Source of the DNA: UBA2779 sp965232165
GTDB taxonomy: Bacteria > Spirochaetota > Spirochaetia > DSM-2461
Length of the DNA stretch: 64,000 nucleotides
Assembly (NCBI GenBank): GCA_965232165.1
Contig: CBDDOY010000001.1
Span: forward strand, 62,001-126,000
Direction of reading: 5' to 3'
Shown here: positions 26,789 to 35,827 of the stretch, piece after piece
Layout: each line of letters opens with the position of its first letter
How positions within the stretch are numbered: position 1 is the first letter of the stretch
Program-made: the position numbers and the translations under genes
The notes under the pieces: model-generated
The model's input: only the letters and a program-made list of their open reading frames with translations
The model's database searches: none
What the model was told of the DNA's origin: nothing

Positions 26789-28171
26789 TCAATAGTTGTG
26801 GATGAGAAAATTTCAAATCCTTCATTTTTTTCACGCGGCCTCTTCCTTGAAGACTCCATCTTTACAAAACACACCCTCAATAACCCTGGGGATCAGCTTG
26901 TATCCACGTAGCTTTCGCCAGTTCTTTTCAGCCTCCAGGCAGAGCTTCCAAACCATACTTAATGTTGCCGCCCTTGAACCACAGCCCCTGGTTCTCTTCG
27001 TTCTAAGGCGGACAGTAGCAAAGGTTGACTCAATCGGGTTGGTCGTCCTGATGTGAGTCCAGTGCATCGCCGGAAATTTGTAGAACGTGAACAGCTTCTC
27101 CCTGTCCTTTTCCAGACACTGGGCGGCCCTGGGGTACTTAGCCTGAAAAGAATCAATGAATAAGTCATAGGCTTTAAGAGCATTCTGCCCGGTATCTGCC
27201 ATATACATTTCATGAATCATTGACTTGGCCTTGCCCTGGAGATTCCTGGGCATTTTGTTTAACACATTCGCTGTTTTGTGCACCCAGCAACGCTGTTTTT
27301 TTGTTTCTGGAAAGATTTCATCCAGGGCATTCCAGAAACCCAGCGCACCATCCCCAATGGCCAGCCTGGGGGCGGCGGCGAGACCCCGGGCTTTCAGTTG
27401 GAGCAGTATCTCCCTCCAGCTTTGTGAGCTTTCCCTGTATCCGTCACTGACGGCTAGAAGTTCCTTCTTCCCATCCCTGTCAGCTCCCATGATTACAAGA
27501 ATGCAGCTCCTTTGATCATCAAGCCTCACATTGAAGCAGATGCCGTCCACCCAGATGCAGGCGTATTCCTTAGCTTTCAAATCACGTTTCTCCCACTGAA
27601 GAAACTCATCTTCCCAGAACCTTTTCAAGCGGACTATGTTCGTCGCCGACAGTCCGGCAATACCTTCACCCAGAATCGAGGCAAGAGCCGTCTGGAAAGC
27701 GGATGTGGACACACCGCTGAGGTACAGCGCCGGAACAAGGTTGTCGATACTGGGAGTTCTGCGCATATAGGCTGGCAGTATGGCACTGGTGAAGCGATCC
27801 TCTCGCCTGCTCTTTAATTTCCTGTCATCCACTCCTGGAACCTTGATTTGCATTTGACCAGCCCCTGTCACAATTTTTCGCTGGGCGTGGTAGCCATTGC
27901 GTACAGCCTTGCGCTGATTATTCTGATCACGCTCATGTTCATGGGCATTGATGTAGTCTTCCATTTCTAACTCCAGGGCATGAATAAGCATCTTTCTGGC
28001 TCCCTCCCGCAAAACCTGATCCAAAACCGATTCTGTTTCGCTTTTCAGCACTTCCGAATCATTTCCGTTTGTTGTAAACTCTTCCATAGAGCATCTCCTT
28101 TCTGTTTGGCTTTATTACCAATTATTTTACAGAAGGATTTGCTCTTTTTTTACCCCATCCACAACTTTTGA
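26789..28171 (-). mobile_element. Intact IS256-family insertion sequence
   Basis: The element is about 1383 bases. Its terminal inverted repeats read TCAATAGTTGTGGATG on the left and, reversed, TCAAAAGTTGTGGATG on the right. Both continue to a shared CAAATCCTTC about 30 bases inward. One transposase gene fills it. No convincing 8-9-base target duplication is visible, since the flanks (GAGTTATTG and TTATATCTC) share only TTAT. It inserted next to an older IS1380-type remnant. Confidence 0.85.
26831..28087 (-). CDS. IS256-family (mutator-type) transposase
   Basis: This DDE transposase cuts and joins the IS ends. The 418-aa length is full size. Residues that fit the catalytic triad are Asp in CIWVDGICFNV and Asp in LAIGDGALGFWNALDE, the latter followed by the C/H pair RCWVHKTANVL. 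Glu lies in NPIESTFATVRLRTKRTRGC near the C-terminus, the mutator-family signature. There are no internal stops, so the element may be active. A 3' remnant of a related gene lies at 55562-55695. Confidence 0.95.
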   Translation of the reverse strand: MEEFTTNGNDSEVLKSETESVLDQVLREGARKMLIHALELEMEDYINAHEHERDQNNQRKAVRNGYHAQRKIVTGAGQMQIKVPGVDDRKLKSRREDRFTSAILPAYMRRTPSIDNLVPALYLSGVSTSAFQTALASILGEGIAGLSATNIVRLKRFWEDEFLQWEKRDLKAKEYACIWVDGICFNVRLDDQRSCILVIMGADRDGKKELLAVSDGYRESSQSWREILLQLKARGLAAAPRLAIGDGALGFWNALDEIFPETKKQRCWVHKTANVLNKMPRNLQGKAKSMIHEMYMADTGQNALKAYDLFIDSFQAKYPRAAQCLEKDREKLFTFYKFPAMHWTHIRTTNPIESTFATVRLRTKRTRGCGSRAATLSMVWKLCLEAEKNWRKLRGYKLIPRVIEGVFCKDGVFKEEAA

Positions 28172-28189
28172 TTATATCTCGCGGGAATG

Positions 28190-28760
28190 AAGGATTGATG
28201 GATGGCTTGTGAATCTCGAGGTGTAAAATATTTGTTTAAGCTGCGTAAAAGCCGGTATGTCATGGTTACTGACAATAGCGGCATACTATCGCGATCGTGC
28301 AGATACAGAGAACACTTCTGATGAAATGAAGAACCAATGGGGATGAGCAGGCTTTACGACTCAAGATATAACACGTTGTCGTGTTATGGCTCGTATAACA
28401 GCCCTTTGTTATAACTGGCGGAGTATCTTCATCCGCCTTGTGATGCCGCACAGACATTATGAAGCCAGAACCGGCCGATCACTATTTTTGAAGGGTCCAG
28501 GCCGCCTGATTCGTCATGGAAGGAATTTGTTTCTTAAACTAACGGGCATTCATGGTCATTACAAAAAAATCCGGTATTTAATGACTGAAGCAAATCGTAT
28601 TCTCCAATGGACAAGCGAGAATGCGGAGCAGTTGAAAGAGTTTGGATTGTACCGGATGATTTTGAGTACAGCCTTTCAGTATTCTCTTGAAAACCGTCCG
28701 TTCAAAGTCCCACAGGAGTTTGTTTTTCAGCAGGATTTGAGGGTTAACGGCTTTTTTTAG
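28190..28760 (+). pseudogene. IS1380-type transposase remnant
   Basis: Pieces in changing frames line up with the C-terminal half of IS1380-family transposases. They are CESRGVKYLFKLRKSR (from about 28204), then SDEMKNQWG, a stop, and AGFTTQDITRCRVMARITAL, YNWRSIFIRLVMPHRHYEAR and GRLIRHGRNLFLKLTGIHGH. At least one frameshift and one in-frame stop are present, and the N-terminal catalytic part is missing. The intact IS256 element lies immediately to the left and may have displaced it. Confidence 0.7.
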
Positions 28761-29841
28761 GATTATCGGACGGAAATATTGGGAGCAAATGAACGAGTTC
28801 GGTTTTGGAGAGACGGCACTCGGCTCAGGTCTCATCTGCCCGTTTATCCGCTACTATCATTTTTTCAGAGAGGGCTGTTTGCTCTCAAAAAGGACGGATA
28901 GCCCCTGCCTGATGAAAGGAACCCAGCCTTTTTGAAGGTTTCAACCGACGGAAAATCTGGCTTGTGGCCATTCCTCATGGAATCTGTGCCGACAGAATAT
29001 GCCAATAGAATCGGGAGAGTGTCTATTCAACAGCTTGTCAACAAAATTGATAAATCTGGCCGTCACCACGACTGGATCGATGAGTTTAGGCAGAAATACG
29101 GAATCGAATGAGCAAAGGTCAATCAGTTCATACACAGTTTGTAAAACATACCGCCGGGTATTCGAGCAGGAATCAAACCCGCGTCCGTTCTCTGTTTCGG
29201 GAAAATGTAGAGAATTAAATTTCTCTCGGCATCCGGCAGTCTGAAGGGATTTGATGCTGCATAAGGTGTTGAATAAACTTGTTTTATGGATATTTTACGG
29301 TTTGGAGAACGAATTGGGGTAAGGCTCCATATCCTCCGGTTTTTTAGTTCGTAGTGTTAACACAACTCATGCTCCGTCCAGAAGTCCGGGAAATCAACAT
29401 ATAAAGTTAATTTCCATTTCCCCGATTTTCTGAATTGATAAAAATACGGGTGCGCTCAAAAGGCTTTGCTTCCAACGAACTGCGGATTTGAAGCAATCAG
29501 ACTTGAGTTAGAGAATCGGGTGCTTGTGTTACACCCAAACGAACAAGTCAGAGGAGTGCTGAGAAGAAACTGAATAAATGCCGATTTCCCCGCCCATGGC
29601 ATCGGCAGACACCCGATTTTGGCAATTTTGGCCCCGATCGCTCGGGAAGCGAAGTTAGCATGGATTTCCCTTTCCCAAAAATCGGCAAGTCTGCACCGCC
29701 TAGAGGATGGACATCCTTCTTCAACCCAAGTCTGAAGGGCATTCTCGAACAGGACCTTGACAATTACCCGCCATGACGTTATTTTAGTTTGGGCGATAAA
29801 TTAAAATAAAAAACCGCTAATTTAAGAAGTGAAATAAGAGC
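28761..29841. other. 1.1-kb region with no intact gene
   Basis: I find no complete gene here. A plus-strand open frame without a start codon (28902-29112) ends SGRHHDWIDEFRQKYGIE and has the look of a real protein C-terminus that I cannot place. Further fragments (for example FGERIGVRLHILRFF near 29300) are too short to identify. With the pseudogenes on both sides, the stretch is best read as decayed accessory DNA. Confidence 0.5.
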
Positions 29842-30249
29842 ATGAACAGGGATATACAAGGCCATTACATAACCATTTCGACCATCGGGGAAAAGGCACA
29901 AGCCTTTGTTCCGGCACCATTGCCTCCTGCACCACCAATTGAATGGGCATCAGAGATCCGGGAAAAGTTTGATCAGGCCCTGCTGGCTCTCGGTCGTCTG
30001 GACAGCGTATCGGTGTTATTGCCGGATACTTCGCTCTTCCTTGATATGTATGTACGTAAAGAAGCGGTTCTGTCCTCGATGATCGAGGGAACTCAGTCCT
30101 CCCTTTCCGACCTGTTGTTGTTTGAGTTTGAACATCAACCCGGTGTGCCACTGGATGACGTGCAGGAGGTCAGTAATTACGTGGCAGCACTGACTGGCGA
30201 GAATCCGCAGGATTTGTCCGTGAATTTGAAATGCTGCTGCAGGATTTGA
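29842..30249 (+). pseudogene. Truncated Fic/DOC-family protein, N-terminal part
   Basis: Fic proteins transfer AMP or other groups onto target proteins. The 135-codon open frame matches only their N-terminal domain: an opening like HYITISTIGEKAQAFVPAPL, then ALLALGRLDSVSVLLPDTSL and the highly conserved MYVRKEAVLSSMIEGTQSSL, then LSDLLLFE. Homology stops after EVSNYVAAL, and the catalytic Fic motif (HPFxxGNGR) is absent. From about 30210 the frame runs into an unrelated DUF6880-type remnant, so this is a deletion fusion with no adenylylation function. Confidence 0.8.
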
Positions 30250-31112
30250 AACCCAGCGTTAGCGGCCCACTCACAGGGATTGAACTAGTTGCGGCGTTTT
30301 ACGAGGCCGACAATGCCATTCTTGCGAGGTGTGATGACTCCAGCGGGAATATTGATGATGTATTCCGTTATGATGCCAAAGAACTGTTTGTGGTTTATGC
30401 CTCCCGTTGTAACGACAAAGAAAAAATTGCCGACATCATCCTGAAGATGAATCAAAAGGATAACTACGGCATCCGGGACACCTTGATCAATTGTGCCGGA
30501 GGAATGCCCGCCTGAAGAGATTATATGCACAATGATTGAAACCCTTCAGAAATGGGCCGATGAAGCAAAGGCTGAGTATGGCAAGCGGCATCATCTCATG
30601 CTGATTGAATCACTGGCTCGACAGCTCAAAGGATGCCGAACTGTTTGAGAAAACCCGTGCCGCTTCGTGGAGAAAACTGCCCCCAGCGGCGCTTGTCGGC
30701 ATCGCCCAAGTCTATCTGGAAAGCGGTGATGTTGAAACAACCCATTCATGACTAAAGGAAATTCCTGAAGGTGAAACCTTCCAGGCATATGAACGAGATA
30801 AGCTGCTGCTTGAAATTCATCAAAAGCGGGGAAACACCAAAAAATTGTCGGCTCTTCTGTTACGGTAATTCAGATCCTATCATTCCATGGACACTCTGCT
30901 GGAACTTCTGGATGTTATCGGTCATGACAAGCGGAATGAAGTCATCGGCGGTGAAGTTATCCGGAGTCTGGAGGCCGACAGACTCAAGGAGTCAGATGCA
31001 GAGTTTCTGATAGCAATCGGCAAGATCGATGAAGCTGAAAATCACCTTCTCAAACGTGCTGACCAGCTCAATGGCCGCCATTACGGCAGCCTGCCTTCTT
31101 TAGCCTGAAGTG
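30213..31112 (+). pseudogene. DUF6880-family protein remnant, several frameshifts
   Basis: Consecutive fragments in different frames reconstruct one protein. They include LQDLKPSVSGPLTGIELVAA, IADIILKMNQKDNYGIRDTL, MIETLQKWADEAKAEYGKRH, LVGIAQVYLESGDVETTHS, MDTLLELLDVIGHDKRNEVI and ESDAEFLIAIGKIDEAENHL. The order and spacing fit uncharacterised helical-repeat proteins of the DUF6880 type. At least four frameshifts or stops are present. The function of the family is not known to me. Confidence 0.6.
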
Positions 31113-31135
31113 ATGGCGGCGCTGCCCCTACGGCA

Positions 31136-31285
31136 TATACCCGGATGCAGTTTGAAGAAATATCGGATTATGATCGCTAAGAAATCCGGAAGGCCCTGCT
31201 CAAATATTGCGAATTGGATACCATGGCAATGATCATGATTTATGAAGGTTGGAAGGACCTTCTGCAACAGGAACAACACAACTGA
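31136..31285 (+). pseudogene. 3' end of a DUF2779-type gene
   Basis: One frame reads FEEISDYDR, a stop, then EIRKALLKYCELDTMAMIMI and YEGWKDLLQQEQHN before the final stop. The phrase LLKYCELDTMAM is typical of the C-terminal nuclease-like domain of DUF2779 proteins. Only about 45 codons survive and they contain a stop, so this is a relic. Confidence 0.55.
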
Positions 31286-31355
31286 AGGCACAAAAAACGT
31301 CTGCCAACTCATAGTGCTCCCACGAATCAATACAAAGTGAATCCTGCCAGGTGTC

Positions 31356-32266
31356 CTACCAGGCGTTTTGCTCTTCTAACTCGCTTCTGATGTTCACATA
31401 GCTCTGATAACGATCAGGATGGATGCCCCCGCACTCCACGGCGGCCATTACAGCACATCCGGGCTCATGGCGATGAGAACAGGGCTGGAATTCACAGGCA
31501 TCCCGATGATCCATGATCTCCACGAAAAAACTCTCAAGTTTATTCGGTTCGATGCCCTGATTAATACATCTCTCACTCCCGGCGTATCAATCAATTGGCC
31601 CATCGAGAGTGAACTGACAAGCCGTCCAAAATTCGTATTATGCCGCCCCCGGCTATGCTTCTGGGAGACCGCACTGGTTGAAAGCTCCAACCCGGGAATG
31701 AGAGCATTTATCAGGCTTGATTTGCCAACACCCGATGGACCGAATAAAACAGTCGTCTTCGAGGATAGGCTGTCTTTGACCTCAGTCAGTCCATCACCGG
31801 TTGCTGCTGAACAGCAAAACACATCTATGCCGACGGCTTTCCATGCGGTTAAGCGTGCTTCGATGGAAGGTTTGATTCCTAAATCTGACTTATTGAGCAA
31901 AACCATCACCGGAATGTCATCTAGGGCCGCACAGATCAGTCCCCTATCGACAAAGCGCGGGCGAAACGGAGGAGATGCGACTGACATCACCACGATTACC
32001 TGGTCGAGATTAGCCGCAATAACTTGCCATACCCCGCCTTTCTTATTCCAACGCCGAAATTGACTCATTCGAGGGATGCGCTTAGTGATCAGCCCCTTGT
32101 CTTCATCAACCGGTGAGAATTCCACTCTATCTCCGGGGGCCAAAGGATTATATGCCATCTCGGCATCATCCAGGATTTTACCCTTAAAGCGGCATTCGTA
32201 GCACTTTCCCTTCTCGTTATAAACGCAGTAAATATTGTTGATTCCAAAATGCACAACCCCCGTCAT
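31356..32266 (-). pseudogene. rsgA: Ribosome small-subunit GTPase RsgA, frameshifted near the C-terminus
   Basis: RsgA is a circularly permuted GTPase that acts in late 30S maturation. The reading starts at the ATG at 32266 (overlapping the murI stop as ATGA). It has an OB-fold, then G4 NKSDLG, G1 GPSGVGKSSLINAL and G3 DTPGVR in permuted order. Shortly after G3 the frame breaks (about 31570-31590). The open frame continues into a nonsense tail ending at 31448. The -1 frame instead gives the expected C-terminus GIEPNKLESFFVEIMDHRDA, then CEFQPCSHRHEPGCAV, the zinc knuckle, with a stop at 31358-31356. It is either a recent pseudogene or a sequence error. Confidence 0.85.
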
Positions 32267-33045
32267 ACGAGAACCCCTGACCACTCTAATCCATAGATCT
32301 CGGCAAAGCGGCGATAGCGGTCATTGCCATCTTTCCCTCCGGTAATACAAAATGAATCGCTGCCGGTACCCGGCGGACAGTTTTTACAAAGTGACAGGAT
32401 GCGGCGCCCCACCCCGTCCCGTGAATCGATCAGTCTAATGCCTCCCATCATCTCATGTATGGGCCTAAGCACATGGAGAAAATGGGTGCATCCAATCACC
32501 AGCGACTCGATTCCAGCCTCCTTCAGCTTGGCAAGGGCCCCTTCCATCACATCCTTAGCTCCATAATCTCCTTCATCAGGCAGGCACTCCTCCACATACC
32601 GGACTATGTCGCCGGCGGCCGCCCGAATTATTTTCCGGTGAGGGGCAAATACTTCGATCAATCTATCGACATAGGGGGAATCAACTGTACCCTGCGTTGC
32701 CAGTAGTCCGATAGGAGCAGAACTTTCACCTTGAGCAGCAGGCTTCACCGCCGGAACCGTGCCGACAACCGGACAATTCGCAATACGGCGAATGTCATCT
32801 AATGCCGCCACCGATGCCGTGTTGCATACGACGGCGAGAAGACATGGAGTCATATTGGAAAAGATAGACTCGGCAGCGGCGACAACGGCCTCTTTTACCT
32901 GGTTTTCGGTCAACTCTCCATAAGGAAAATTCATTGTATCAGCAAGATATGTAACCACTAAATCTGGCTGTCTCTCCTTTACCCATGCCAGATATGGAAG
33001 ACCTCCGATTCCCGAATCGAGGAAAACTATGGATGGATTATTCAT
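32263..33045 (-). CDS. murI: Glutamate racemase
   Basis: MurI makes D-glutamate for peptidoglycan. The start is the ATG at 33045 (MNNPSIVFLDSGIGGLPYLA), overlapping the upstream zinc-ribbon gene by 8 bases; the longer frame reads through that gene and is not used. The 260-aa protein has the N-terminal DSGIGGLP, the first catalytic Cys in VVCNTASVAALD and the second in LVIGCTHFLHVL, each in the expected setting. It is coupled to rsgA by an ATGA overlap. Confidence 0.93.
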   Translation of the reverse strand: MNNPSIVFLDSGIGGLPYLAWVKERQPDLVVTYLADTMNFPYGELTENQVKEAVVAAAESIFSNMTPCLLAVVCNTASVAALDDIRRIANCPVVGTVPAVKPAAQGESSAPIGLLATQGTVDSPYVDRLIEVFAPHRKIIRAAAGDIVRYVEECLPDEGDYGAKDVMEGALAKLKEAGIESLVIGCTHFLHVLRPIHEMMGGIRLIDSRDGVGRRILSLCKNCPPGTGSDSFCITGGKDGNDRYRRFAEIYGLEWSGVLV

Positions 33046-33328
33046 CGCCAAAAAGATTAGCGAAGGCATCTTTCGCAGATGCCGTTTTGCTCTTCGCATC
33101 TGCAGCAGAGGATGAGGATAGCGGCGCGGGCATGAACCAATCACAGAAATTTGCCCTGTCTTTCTCCTGCACGGGTTCACTGACCGGTTCCCGGCAGTCA
33201 TTGGCCATACCCGGAGCAAAATGCCCGCAGTTGCGGCAAGTCTTTAATTCCCTGCTGCATTGGGAGCAGAGAGTGTTCCTATAAATCGGTGCTGTGTATT
33301 TCTGTCCACAATGAGCACAAGACGGCAT
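33038..33328 (-). CDS. Small zinc-ribbon protein of unknown function
   Basis: The 96-aa protein begins MPSCAHCGQKYTAPIYRNTL and has three CxxC pairs (CAHC, CSQC, CRNC) plus single cysteines in NDCREP and NFCDWF. It ends in a low-complexity Ser/Ala/Lys tail (SSSSAADAKSKTASAKDAFA). It is probably a zinc-binding, nucleic-acid or protein-contact module. It heads the three-gene unit with murI and rsgA and overlaps murI by 8 bases. I do not recognise a named family. Confidence 0.75.
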   Translation of the reverse strand: MPSCAHCGQKYTAPIYRNTLCSQCSRELKTCRNCGHFAPGMANDCREPVSEPVQEKDRANFCDWFMPAPLSSSSAADAKSKTASAKDAFANLFGDE

Positions 33329-33414
33329 GATGTCATCCTAACTGAAAACCGCCATTCCTATCAATACAGGCTCAGAATTCACAATCCTCTCCCTGTACAA
33401 AATAAATCGATGGA

Positions 33415-33732
33415 ATGATGGCCGCCCAGACAGTCTGGGATCAGGGGGACCATACAACGGTCTATGCGGACTGGATTCCTATAGAGAGTACCGTAACGCT
33501 GGATAAAGACGGCGGCAGCGGAACTGATCACACCATCATGGCGGCATACGGGAAACAATTATCAAATGTGGATTTAACCGTGCCAAAAAAAGATGGCTTT
33601 GTTTTTGATGGGTATTATGCCGGAAGAAATGGCCAAGGAACCCAGTATTCTGACAGATATTTCTACAGGAAGGAAGTATGGGATCAAACAGGTGCTGAAG
33701 TGACCATATACGCGAAGTGGATCAGCTATTAA
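33415..33732 (+). pseudogene. Fragment of a Listeria-Bacteroides-repeat surface protein
   Basis: The 105-codon frame contains the tail of one repeat (AAQTVWDQGDHTTVYADWIP) and one complete repeat running from VTLDKDGGSGTDH through FDGYYAGRNGQGTQYSD and VWDQTGAEVTIYAKW. These InlB-B-type beta-grasp repeats normally occur in tandem in large secreted proteins. No signal peptide is present and the frame starts abruptly, so this is the 3' end of a lost gene. Confidence 0.7.
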
Positions 33733-34235
33733 TCCCTGCCTGGGATTAGGTCGGCTGGAGCTGCGTTTCATCTGAAACGGCCAAACTTTCTGCCAGTGCT
33801 GCTGGATTTGAGGGGAAATGTGTTTCTGGAAAGGGAGTGCTTAGTATAGAACAGATTTTTCATCCGTCAGCCTGGCCGGGAAACCGGCAGTTGAGGTGTT
33901 CGCGAGCAGTTCCTGTCCTTGCTGAACAGACCTGTGAAACCATTTACAGGTCCCATCAGCCTGAGACTAAAAGGTCATCAATTCATTTTTTTCATTGCCT
34001 TAACCCCGATTGCAGGTGGTGGTGCTTTGAGAAGCTCCCGGATGCCTAATTCCACCGGAATCTATCCTTGCAGGGCCAAAACCCTCAGGATCAGATGGCA
34101 AACCTCAATGAAATAGCCTCCTAGGTGCAGGGAAAGCGGTCTGGCGGCGCAAGATTAGGGATTTGCAGTGGGAGTTTGACAAGGCAGAGACCACTATGGA
34201 GGCTATTTCAAATGCCCCGAACCTTGTGTTCACCT
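33733..34235. other. Spacer with an inverted repeat, no intact gene
   Basis: This is about 500 bases between the surface-protein fragment and the broken transposase. The sequence TGAAATAGCCTCCTA near 34108 is repeated in inverted form as TATGGAGGCTATTTCA near 34196-34211. This may mark the end of a mobile element. Open frames are short and match nothing I recognise. Confidence 0.45.
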
Positions 34236-35382
34236 CTAAACCTGGATGTACAGGGGGCTGTAGCGATTAAACTTCACCCCGGGATTGCGCCACTGACTGA
34301 ACCAGGTTTTGACCTCTTCCGTGCCCAGTCTGAGCTTGCTCAGGAATGGACGCTTCAGCCAATACTTGCCGATTATTTTGTCCAGGTCTGTACGATTAAA
34401 TCCGGCCTCTTCCACGTGTGTTGTCATGTCTCTTTTTCGGGCTTCCTGAACCCGTCGGGCGATCACGCAGTTATGGTAGTGGCGGTAGACGGCCATGCGC
34501 GTCATCATCGCACTGGGACACCGGGCAAACTGTACCGTCTGCCGCACATGATTGCAGGCATCTTTGCGAATCTGACGGTCAAGGTAATTCACAGGGAATA
34601 GGGGATTGTTTTTATTCCTGAACTCATTTGAGGATATACATTCATGAAGAAAGTATTTCCTGAAATTCTCAATCTTGGCGAAGGCCCGTGTATACGATTT
34701 ATGAAGATCAGTCGTCAATATCTTTCCGGTAACCTTCTTATCTTCAAGCAGTTGAATGAGACCTTCAGTTATACTTCTAAACGATTTTTCGACGGCTTTC
34801 GGATCGGCCTTTTCGACGGCTTCCAGTTCTAACCTCTGCTTCTTCTGTGCAGGGGTCATTCTTCCTTTGCGCCTAAGATTGGCAAAGCCCATGCTGTAAA
34901 TGAACTCGGATGCAGAGCCGGCGAAGAGGTTGATGTGATGGGGGAAGTACTGGGAAAAAGAGAACGATTCCAGCCCGTCTGCGGCCATATTTTCCTGCAT
35001 GGGCAGGGCCGGAAGCAACTCGGAATGAATGGCCAGGCAGCACCGTGCCAGCCGTTCAAAGCGGTTCTGAACGGTCTCGGCCCTGACGCCGAGGGCCCGG
35101 CCTATGTCGATAAGCCCTGAAGCGGTGACAAGATGCTCGAAGATCCTGGAATAATTGATAGTTTTTTTGGCATAATAATCTATGGAGAAAGTCTGAGCCG
35201 AAAAAGTCCTGCGGCCTATGTCAAGCCCTTCAAGATTCGAAGACAGCATAATAATCGGTGAGCCGCTGCGGAATTGGGCCGAAAGCCATAGTAGGATGAA
35301 AACCATAGCGGATATACCAGTTTTTCCCGGCAGGAGCGTCAAAATTGGGGCAGCCGGGATTGGGGCAGTGCGGAAAAGTCAT
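34236..35382 (-). pseudogene. Zinc-ribbon transposase, frameshifted
   Basis: The natural start is the ATG at 35382 (MTFPHCPNPGCPNFDAPAGK), giving an N-terminal zinc ribbon. After PTMAFGPIPQR the frame shifts, near 35270. The next frame has TFSAQTFSIDYYAKKTINYS, an HTH-like segment DIGRALGVRAETVQNRFERL and a catalytic-looking region (KILTTDLHKSYTRAFAKIEN; CISSNEFRNKNNPLFPVNYL). The order ribbon, HTH, DDE-like core resembles IS1-type transposases. The paired cysteines of the second half of the ribbon are also lost at the shift. Confidence 0.65.
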
Positions 35383-35682
35383 AAACACCTCCTTGTCAAG
35401 TCGTTTCCCTACTAAAGGATGACTGGGGGCAGAGGCTGTTTCTTTCAAACACCAAGCTTCTGGGCATTATACAAATTTCACCTGACTGGGAAACCCTCCC
35501 AGCTGCCTGGACAGCCCCAAGATACCCAGTTTGTCAGGATCGCCAAGAGTTGCAACGCAAACTCTTGACGGGAATCCCTGAAGGCCGCATAATACATATC
35601 GCTGCGGCGGTAAAGGATGAAGATTTACCGCGTATGGCATTATAGGGAGCTGTTGAGACAACTCCTTTCATGTCAACAAGCT
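35383..35682. other. Spacer before tRNA-Gly, no gene seen
   Basis: This 300-base stretch separates the broken transposase from tRNA-Gly. It probably holds the left end of that transposon and the tRNA promoter, but neither could be drawn with confidence. Confidence 0.4.
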
Positions 35683-35753
35683 GCGCCTGTGGTATAATGG
35701 TATTACCTTAGCCTTCCAAGCTAATGACGTCGGTTCGATTCCGATCAGGCGCT
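35683..35753 (+). tRNA. tRNA-Gly (TCC)
   Basis: The 71-base cloverleaf has acceptor stem GCGCCTG/CAGGCGC, D-arm TGGTATAATGGTATTACC, anticodon stem TTAGC/GCTAA with loop CTTCCAA (anticodon TCC), and T-arm GTCGGTTCGATTCCGAT. CCA is not encoded. It lies between the accessory zone and intact chromosome, a typical boundary position. Confidence 0.95.
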
Positions 35754-35827
35754 TCATAACGAATGAGGTACATCTCGCTGTCAATTCAATCTTAGGGGCC
35801 TTTCACCTCTCATAACTAGGAAACCAG

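Noticed and set aside
28995..29015. 17 bases (GAATATGCCAATAGAAT) shared with the IS256 remnant near 55.17 kb
   Set aside because: The similarity does not extend to either side in DNA or protein, so coincidence cannot be excluded.
29150..29200. tRNA/tmRNA-like T-arm on the minus strand (GCGGGTTTGATTCCTGC)
   Set aside because: No matching acceptor stem, anticodon arm or tag-peptide region could be found nearby.
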